Shown here in pieces: positions 57,625-64,000 of a stretch of 64,000 nt of DNA (position 1 is its first letter; every line of letters starts with the position of its first letter). This DNA comes from Bacteroidota bacterium (lineage in GTDB: Bacteria; Bacteroidota; Bacteroidia; Cytophagales; Cyclobacteriaceae), in assembly GCA_016866235.1 (NCBI GenBank), contig VGMW01000001.1, positions 799,731-863,730 on the forward strand, written 5' to 3'. The notes beneath the pieces were generated by a model that was not told where the DNA came from, searched no databases, and saw only the letters and a program-made list of their open reading frames with translations. The position numbers and the translations under genes were made by a program.

Positions 57625-58776
57625 ATGGACGCCTCATTTGATGTAGTGGTGTTGGGTGTAGGATCAATGGGTTCTGCAGCATGCTACCACCTGGCCAAGC
57701 GTGGTATGAGCGTTTTGGGGCTTGAACAATCGTCGATCGTGCATGAATTCGGATCTCATTACGGGCAAAGCCGAATCATCCGAAAGGCCTATTTTGAACA
57801 TCCCGATTATGTTCCACTGCTGAAGCGCTCGTATGAACTTTGGAATGTTTTGGAACAGGAAACGGGCACCAGATTATATACGGAAACCGGCTTGCTTTAC
57901 GCCGGACGGAAAGACAGTATGCTCATGAAAGGGGTTCGGGAGTCTGCCGGTATCCACGATATACCCATTGAGTTTTTTGATTTTGATCGGCTAAAAAAAG
58001 TATACCCGCCTTTTAGCCTTCATCCTGGTCACGACATCATTTTTGAATCCGGTGCTGGATTTCTGGAACCGGAAAGATGCATTGAAGCGCACGTAGAACA
58101 AGCAAAAATTTCAGGCGCACAAATCCGGTCTCACGAAAAAGTATTGGGTTGGGCCAAATCAGGCTCTGGATATGAAGTAACGACCAACAAGGGTATTTAT
58201 GCTGCAGAAAAGCTTGTGCTGACTGCAGGTGCGTGGATCGGTGGCTTGTTGCCACAAGTGAGTCAGCAGTTAAAAGTTACACGGCAGACTGTTTTCTGGA
58301 TGGCAACAAAGCATCCTGATCTTTTTTCACCGGAACGCTTTCCATGCTGGTTGGCAGAAACGGAAAATTCAGGGGATGTGTATTATGGATTTCCCAACCT
58401 TCAAGCCGGTGTATACGGTCCACTCCATGGGCTCAAAATTGCTCAGCACAATCCGGGGCAGGTCACTGATGCGGATTCGGTAGACAGAATGGTTTCGGCA
58501 GAAGAAAAAGATGCGATGCGGGCTGTGATGGAAGAAATTTTCCCCGGGGAGTATGCGGGGTTGCTGCATACCAAAGTTTGTCTTTACACGTATTCACCGG
58601 ATGAGCACTTCATCATCGATGTTTCAAAAGATGATCCTAACCTGATTTTTGCTGCTGGTTTCAGTGGACATGGATTTAAATTTTGTTCGGTGGTAGGTGA
58701 GGTGCTGGCCGATTTGGCGCAGGATGGAAAATCATCGTTGCCCGTTCAATTCCTCTCAGCGAATAGGTTTTTGTAA
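57625..58776 (+). CDS. solA: N-methyl-L-tryptophan oxidase / sarcosine oxidase-like FAD enzyme
   Basis: VVVLGVGSMGSAACYHLAKRGMSVLGLEQ, GSHYGQSRIIRKAYFEHPDYVPLLKRSY, FAAGFSGHGFKFCSVVGE. Confidence 0.88.
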   Translation: MDASFDVVVLGVGSMGSAACYHLAKRGMSVLGLEQSSIVHEFGSHYGQSRIIRKAYFEHPDYVPLLKRSYELWNVLEQETGTRLYTETGLLYAGRKDSMLMKGVRESAGIHDIPIEFFDFDRLKKVYPPFSLHPGHDIIFESGAGFLEPERCIEAHVEQAKISGAQIRSHEKVLGWAKSGSGYEVTTNKGIYAAEKLVLTAGAWIGGLLPQVSQQLKVTRQTVFWMATKHPDLFSPERFPCWLAETENSGDVYYGFPNLQAGVYGPLHGLKIAQHNPGQVTDADSVDRMVSAEEKDAMRAVMEEIFPGEYAGLLHTKVCLYTYSPDEHFIIDVSKDDPNLIFAAGFSGHGFKFCSVVGEVLADLAQDGKSSLPVQFLSANRFL

Positions 58777-58839
58777 CGGGCTGAATTTTTTTGTCTAAAG
58801 AATTTCAGATCTGCTTGATAAGACCGGATTTTCATTCAA

Positions 58840-60483
58840 TCACTTTTGATTTTTTCGTTCGATTTCCCTGAGATTTTCAAGTTTCTTGATGCGAAGGAAT
58901 CCATTAATGTCTTCAAAGTGCTCACGGATGCGCTTGTTCCCAAATTCAAAAACCTTTGTAGCCAAGCCATCCAGAAAATCTCTGTCATGCGAAACAAGAA
59001 TCAAGGTACCGTCAAACGCCTTTAGCGCATCCTTTAAAATTTCCTTGGTGCGGATGTCCAGGTGGTTCGTGGGTTCGTCCAGGATAAGCAGGTTGACAGG
59101 TTGAAGTAAAAGTCTCAGCAGCGCCAGTCGGGTTCGTTCACCCCCTGAAAGGACCTTCACTTTTTTATCGATGGCGTCACCCCCAAACAAAAAGGCACCC
59201 AATAGATCCTTGATTTTGGTTCGGATGTCACCCTCCGCAATCCGGTCGATGGTTTCAAAAACAGTGTATTCACCGTCGAGTAGTGACGCTTGATTCTGTG
59301 CAAAATATCCGATCATGCTGTTGTGGCCGATCTGAACCCTGCCTTCAAATTCGATTTCACCCATGATGGCTTTGATCATGGTTGATTTACCCTCTCCGTT
59401 TTTTCCTACAAAGGCCACTTTTTTCCCTCTGGCGATCGTCATCGAAACGTTTGAAAAAACCAGGTGATCTCCGTATCGCTTACTCATTTCGGTAACGATG
59501 ACAGGATAATTTCCTGATCTTGGCGCCGGGGGAAACTTCAGGTTCAAAGACGAAGTATCCATTTCATCCACCTCTACGATCTCAATTTTCTCCAGCATCT
59601 TAACCCTGGACTGTACTTGCAAGGTTTTGGAATAGGTTCCTTTGAAACGTTCAATAAACTGCGTGATGTCGGCAATTTGTTTTTGCTGATCATCAAATTG
59701 TTTTTGCTGCTGCTCTCGTCTTTCTTTTCGCAGTTGTAAGTAGTGGGAGTAGTTGGTTTTGTAATCGTACATCCTGCCCATGGTTAACTCAATGGTTCGG
59801 TTGGTCAGGTTGTCGACAAACGTTTTGTCGTGACTGATTACAATTACAGCCTTGGCCTGGGACACCAAAAATTCCTCGAGCCACTGAATGGACTCAATGT
59901 CCATATGGTTTGTTGGCTCATCCAGTAGAATCAAATCAGGTTTTTGGAGCAGGATCTTTGCGAGCTCAATTCGCATGCGCCAACCGCCGCTGAACTCGCC
60001 GGTTGGACGGTTAAAGTCTTCGCGCTGAAACCCAAGTCCACCAAGGGTTTTTTCGACCTCTGCATCGTAGTTGATTTCTTCAATGGAATAGTATTTCTCA
60101 CTTAATTCAGAAACTTCTTCAATGATCTTGGCATACTCCTCCGATTCATAATCTGTTCTGGTTTCCAATTGTCGGTTCAGCTCATCCATTTTGGCTTTCA
60201 TACCATGAATGCGGTGGAAGGCTTTAGAGGCTTCCTCAAAAACAGTACAACTGTCCTCGGTGAGCAGATGCTGGGGGAGGTAGGCAATAACTGCGTCTTT
60301 GGGTGCACTCACTTTTCCCCTGCTGGCCTTACCAACGCCGGCCAAAATTTTTAAAAGCGTTGACTTCCCCGCGCCATTTTTACCCATCAGCGCTATTCGA
60401 TCTGTCTCGTTGATGTTAAACGTTATGTCATTGAACAATGCTCTTCCTCCAAAGTCAACACCGATTCCATCTACCGCTATCAT
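58840..60483 (-). CDS. ABC-F family ATP-binding cassette protein
   Basis: Two ABC cassettes: GKNGAGKSTLLKIL, FSGGWRMRIELAKILLQKPDLILLDEPTNHMD and GKNGEGKSTMIKAI, LSGGERTRLALLRLLLQPVNLLILDEPTNHLD; no TM segments. Confidence 0.94.
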   Translation of the reverse strand: MIAVDGIGVDFGGRALFNDITFNINETDRIALMGKNGAGKSTLLKILAGVGKASRGKVSAPKDAVIAYLPQHLLTEDSCTVFEEASKAFHRIHGMKAKMDELNRQLETRTDYESEEYAKIIEEVSELSEKYYSIEEINYDAEVEKTLGGLGFQREDFNRPTGEFSGGWRMRIELAKILLQKPDLILLDEPTNHMDIESIQWLEEFLVSQAKAVIVISHDKTFVDNLTNRTIELTMGRMYDYKTNYSHYLQLRKERREQQQKQFDDQQKQIADITQFIERFKGTYSKTLQVQSRVKMLEKIEIVEVDEMDTSSLNLKFPPAPRSGNYPVIVTEMSKRYGDHLVFSNVSMTIARGKKVAFVGKNGEGKSTMIKAIMGEIEFEGRVQIGHNSMIGYFAQNQASLLDGEYTVFETIDRIAEGDIRTKIKDLLGAFLFGGDAIDKKVKVLSGGERTRLALLRLLLQPVNLLILDEPTNHLDIRTKEILKDALKAFDGTLILVSHDRDFLDGLATKVFEFGNKRIREHFEDINGFLRIKKLENLREIERKNQK

Positions 60484-60616
60484 TACGCTGTAATTTTTAT
60501 CTGTTTAATACTGAATTCCATTGCCCGATCTCTAAAAAGACCCGCAAAAATGAACAACTCCTGAAAAGGGTAATACTATTGTTCGAAAAAAGTTTTGCTA
60601 AAGCGCCGGGGGGCTT

Positions 60617-61792
60617 TTAAACGACTTTATTTCCGTTTATATACACGGATTGGACCTGTAATTGGTCATTCATCACCACCAGGTCGGCACTTTTTCCAAC
60701 TTCCAGTGATCCTGTTTGTTTGTCAATTCCGATAATTCTTGCCGGTGTACTGCTGGCCATGGTAACGGCATCGGTTAGTGGTATTCCAGCAATTTCCACC
60801 ATTGTTCTGAGCAACCGATCGGTAGTAGCCACACTACCGGCGAAAGAAGTTCTGTCGGGGAGCTTTGCAACACCGTCTTCAACAATGACGTCCAGTCCAT
60901 TGGATTTGCTTCCGAGTCTGCTTTTACCAGGCGGCATGGCGGCGGCCCGCATGGCATCGGTTATCAAGGCTACTTTGGAAGCGCCTTTCGTTTTATAAAC
61001 CAACTGAAGTAGGGGTGCGGGGAGGTGTACACCGTCGGCTATTATTTCAGCATCGATCTCGTCGAGCACCATGGTACTCTCTACTGCACCAGCATAGCGG
61101 AATGCGTTTCGTCTCGTCACGCCCAGCATCCCTGAGTATAAATGTGTAGCAAGGGTGTACCCAGCACCAAGTGCCTTAACGATATCTTCATGCGTTGCTT
61201 CCGTATGGGCAAAGGAGGGTAGGATGCCTTTCTCGAGTAGATATTTTCCAAACTCCAGTGCTCCCGGTAACTCCGGGGCGGCACTCCAACGACGAATGCA
61301 TCGGTAGGAAGAAACTATTTCTTTGTATTCGGCCGGATCGGGGTTGCGCACGAACCTTGGATCCTGAGCGCCTCGCTGCGCCATCGCAAAATAAGGGCCT
61401 TCAATGTGTAGCCCTGCAAATTTAGAACCTCGGTGTGCCAACTTTTCGGTGCCAGAGTACGACTCCAGTGTGTTGACCAATTCCTCTCTGGTGCTGGATA
61501 AAGTGGTGGGCATCATGGTGGTGGTGCCAAATCGAGCATGAGTTTCTGCGATCCTGATAAATCCATCTACAGTTCCGTCCATGAAATCAGAATCCCCTCC
61601 GCCATGAATGTGTATGTCAATGAACCCCGGCATCAAATAGGATCCATTCAAGTCAATGGATTCTGCATCAATAATGTCAATTGGGCCACTGGTGATCTCA
61701 GCAATTTTATCACCCTTTACGATCAAGCATCCATTGGATTGTATGCCGGAGGGCAACAAGATTTTTCCATTAAAAAATTTTAGTAACCGCAT
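60617..61792 (-). CDS. nagA: N-acetylglucosamine-6-phosphate deacetylase
   Basis: GSYLMPGFIDIHIHGGGDSDFMDG, GLHIEGPYFA, ITDAMRAAAMPPG, GKSADLVVMND. Start at MRLLKFFNG. Confidence 0.93.
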   Translation of the reverse strand: MRLLKFFNGKILLPSGIQSNGCLIVKGDKIAEITSGPIDIIDAESIDLNGSYLMPGFIDIHIHGGGDSDFMDGTVDGFIRIAETHARFGTTTMMPTTLSSTREELVNTLESYSGTEKLAHRGSKFAGLHIEGPYFAMAQRGAQDPRFVRNPDPAEYKEIVSSYRCIRRWSAAPELPGALEFGKYLLEKGILPSFAHTEATHEDIVKALGAGYTLATHLYSGMLGVTRRNAFRYAGAVESTMVLDEIDAEIIADGVHLPAPLLQLVYKTKGASKVALITDAMRAAAMPPGKSRLGSKSNGLDVIVEDGVAKLPDRTSFAGSVATTDRLLRTMVEIAGIPLTDAVTMASSTPARIIGIDKQTGSLEVGKSADLVVMNDQLQVQSVYINGNKVV

Positions 61793-63111
61793 CAGAATTT
61801 CCAGCTCTTGATCAGGTGGCCTTTGAAGGAATACCAGATCAGGTAAAGATAGCACGGCACTAGGATCCAATAGCCTGTTGTGAGGTTGGTTTTATCAGCC
61901 AGCCATCCATACCCCAATGGCATTAGCGCATTGCCACAAAGACCCATGATGAGCAGTGACGAACCTTTTTTGGTGAAGCGGCCGAGTCCATCCATCGCCA
62001 ATGGCCAAATACCTGCCCAAACCAGTGAATTGGCAAGTCCCAGCAGAACTATAAACCAAATAGAAACATGCACAGGATATCCAAGCCACTGAACTTTTTG
62101 GTGAAGCGTGAGGGCGCCGATGGTAAACAACAATCCAAGTAAGGTGCAAATCCGAAGTGCAGTGCGCTGTGAAATAACAGAAGGAATAAGCGCAATACCC
62201 AACAGGTATCCTGTGATCGTGGCCGTTAAAGTGAACGATGGGAATGCTTTTGCCTCCGGTAGGGTGAGCCCCATTCCTTCAGCATAACTGATTACGGTAT
62301 CGATGGAAATGACTTGGGTGCCGACGTGAAAAAAGATTGCAAACGCGCCGAGCACCACATGGGGAAATTCCAAAATACTTTTTTTATGGTCGGCCTGATG
62401 CCGTTCATTTTGTTCCTCTGCGGTTTGAATTTCCGGTAAGGGAGAAAAGCGGATGGCCAAGCCAAGCATCATCAGTACGCCGCCCACCACCGCGTATGGA
62501 TAAATAACCCTTCGTATGAGTTCATCCAAGGCAGAGGCCTTTGCTGTTTCATCCATCGTTTCAAGGGAGCGAAAGAGATCGGTATCCGTTGCGCGCAACA
62601 CCACCGCCGCAAAGATCAATGGTGCCAATATGCCAGCGGTTTTGTTGGCGATGCCCATCAGGCTTAACCTGCGTGCCGCACTTTCTTTTGGTCCAAGGAT
62701 GGTGATGTATGGATTGGCAGCCGTTTGCAGGATGGATAACCCGGTGCCCAACGTAAATAAGCCTACAAGAAAAATTCCGTACGTCCGTCCCAGTGCAGCC
62801 GGGATGAATAGCAATGCTCCGGCGGACATGATCAGGAAGCCTGTCATGATCCCCTTTTTGAATCCTGTTTTTTTAAGCAATTCCGCAGCGGGAACCGACA
62901 TGACCAGATAGGAGATGTAGAATGCAAAGGTGACCAGGTAGCTTTCAACATTTCCTTTGAGTTCACAGGCGATCTTGAAATAGGGAATTAAAATCGCGTT
63001 CACCCACGATACAAATCCGAAGATGAAAAACATGACGGCAATAATGCCGACTGAAATGGTTGTTTGTCGTGGCGTGAGATCTTCCGGCGTGAGAATTTTA
63101 CCTGCGCTCAT
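61792..63111 (-). CDS. MFS sugar transporter (FucP/glucose-galactose/NagP-like)
   Basis: FFIFGFVSWVNAILIPYFK, 12 TM-like segments, QTAANPYITILGP; coupled to nagA. Confidence 0.87.
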   Translation of the reverse strand: MSAGKILTPEDLTPRQTTISVGIIAVMFFIFGFVSWVNAILIPYFKIACELKGNVESYLVTFAFYISYLVMSVPAAELLKKTGFKKGIMTGFLIMSAGALLFIPAALGRTYGIFLVGLFTLGTGLSILQTAANPYITILGPKESAARRLSLMGIANKTAGILAPLIFAAVVLRATDTDLFRSLETMDETAKASALDELIRRVIYPYAVVGGVLMMLGLAIRFSPLPEIQTAEEQNERHQADHKKSILEFPHVVLGAFAIFFHVGTQVISIDTVISYAEGMGLTLPEAKAFPSFTLTATITGYLLGIALIPSVISQRTALRICTLLGLLFTIGALTLHQKVQWLGYPVHVSIWFIVLLGLANSLVWAGIWPLAMDGLGRFTKKGSSLLIMGLCGNALMPLGYGWLADKTNLTTGYWILVPCYLYLIWYSFKGHLIKSWKF

Positions 63112-63950
63112 CCTTTTTGCGCCAGGGTGTTGGTTAGTGCGCGAAGGTATCCTATCGATTCGCCGATACCTGTATCGGGCCTGCCAGGAACTTCATATTC
63201 CAGACTGCACATACCTGTATAACCCACTCTTTTCACCGTTGAGAAAAAACCCTTCAGATCAATAATTCCTCTGCCCGGTATGGTTGATTTCCCATCCGGT
63301 TTTTGGATGGTTACATCCTTAATATGCATGTCAATTACCCGTTTATGGAAACGCTCCAGCATAATGGCGGGTTGATGGTTGCAACGAAAGGAATGGCCAA
63401 TATCCAGACAGATCCCAATCCGCCTATCCCGGTTTGCGATCTTTTCATGAATGGTATCGATGTCTGGATAGACTTTGTCTTCGGGGCCATGGTTGTGGAT
63501 GGCAATCCGGATGTTTCGATTTTTGACTTCCTCTTCGACCACCTCCAGCACTTCCGGCACGGGCGAACCCACGATCATGCCTACGCCTGCTTTGGCTGCA
63601 TATTGAAAAGCATTTCGGACTTCCTCCTTCGTTTTCATATAGATGACGCCAAGTCCATAGACCTCGATCCCCTCCTTTGCAAATTTGGCTATGATCGTTT
63701 TGCAGGCATCTTCCGTGCAATTCATCGGAAGGTGAAAGTCTTTTAGTGTGATGCGTCTGACACCTGTTTCTTTTAGAATGCGAATAGCCTCATCGGGTTG
63801 GTCCTTATAATAGGCGAAGGAATACCCTGCAATCCCGAGATTGAATTGAAAATTTTGATTGTAGGCCGGGGTGTCTTTTGCAGACAACTGTATTCTGGAC
63901 GATGCGATGGCGGAAAGGGCTGCTGTGGTGATAAACGCTCTTCTGATCAT
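63108..63950 (-). CDS. sugar phosphate isomerase/epimerase (xylose isomerase-like TIM barrel), secreted
   Basis: IRIAIHNHGPEDKVYPDIDTIHEKI, IGICLDIGHSFRC, VIDMHIKDVT, CSLEYEVPG. Confidence 0.88.
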   Translation of the reverse strand: MIRRAFITTAALSAIASSRIQLSAKDTPAYNQNFQFNLGIAGYSFAYYKDQPDEAIRILKETGVRRITLKDFHLPMNCTEDACKTIIAKFAKEGIEVYGLGVIYMKTKEEVRNAFQYAAKAGVGMIVGSPVPEVLEVVEEEVKNRNIRIAIHNHGPEDKVYPDIDTIHEKIANRDRRIGICLDIGHSFRCNHQPAIMLERFHKRVIDMHIKDVTIQKPDGKSTIPGRGIIDLKGFFSTVKRVGYTGMCSLEYEVPGRPDTGIGESIGYLRALTNTLAQKG

Positions 63951-64000
63951 CAGTTTGCTTTTTTCAGGATGGTTGGTGGCAGCAGTGAAGAGGAGTAAGG
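63950..64000 (-). CDS. probable 3' end of another gene upstream of the isomerase
   Basis: Reverse-strand frame ...PYSSSLLPPTILKKAN* with its TGA overlapping the ATG at 63950. Only 17 codons visible. Confidence 0.3.
   Translation of the reverse strand, partial: PYSSSLLPPTILKKAN

Noticed and set aside
63303-63746. 147-aa antisense ORF in the isomerase gene
   Set aside because: Shadow of the conserved TIM-barrel frame.
1-64000. tRNA/rRNA genes, transposases, phage genes, toxin-antitoxin or known defence systems
   Set aside because: Looked for while reading both strands and the ORF list; nothing with supporting motifs found. A tRNAscan-SE/Infernal run would be needed to exclude small RNAs.

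Overview
64-kb window of what looks like a Bacteroidota (Cytophagales-like) chromosome. The taxonomy is inferred from gldA/gldF/gldG, a type IX secretion (T9SS) C-terminal sorting domain and TAnnTTTG-type promoter elements. Coding density is high, with about 52 supported genes. Most are core metabolism: amino-sugar and KDG catabolism, GH13/GH65 enzymes, ion transport (Kup, CaCA, CorA, MscS), gliding ABC transporter genes, dnaN, pyrF, ilvE and sdaA. I saw no tRNA, rRNA, CRISPR array, transposase, phage gene or recognised defence system. The parts not explained by ordinary genes are: (i) a ~570-bp array of five imperfect ~87-123 bp repeats filling the ilvE/T9SS-protein convergent gap (24193-24759); (ii) a hairpin-rich array of ~120-157 bp CCTGAG/CGAAGG units (34982-35663), with a related satellite at 33545-33697, so that a ferritin-like/VIT1 transporter gene is flanked on both sides; (iii) directly next to that array, an apparent chimeric junction where the 5' part of a secreted-protein gene runs into a Gfo/Idh/MocA oxidoreductase that has lost its N-terminal Rossmann motif (~36131-36490). 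I did not find a convincing undescribed multi-gene system. The repeat-flanked region at 33.5-36.5 kb is the best place for a second look.
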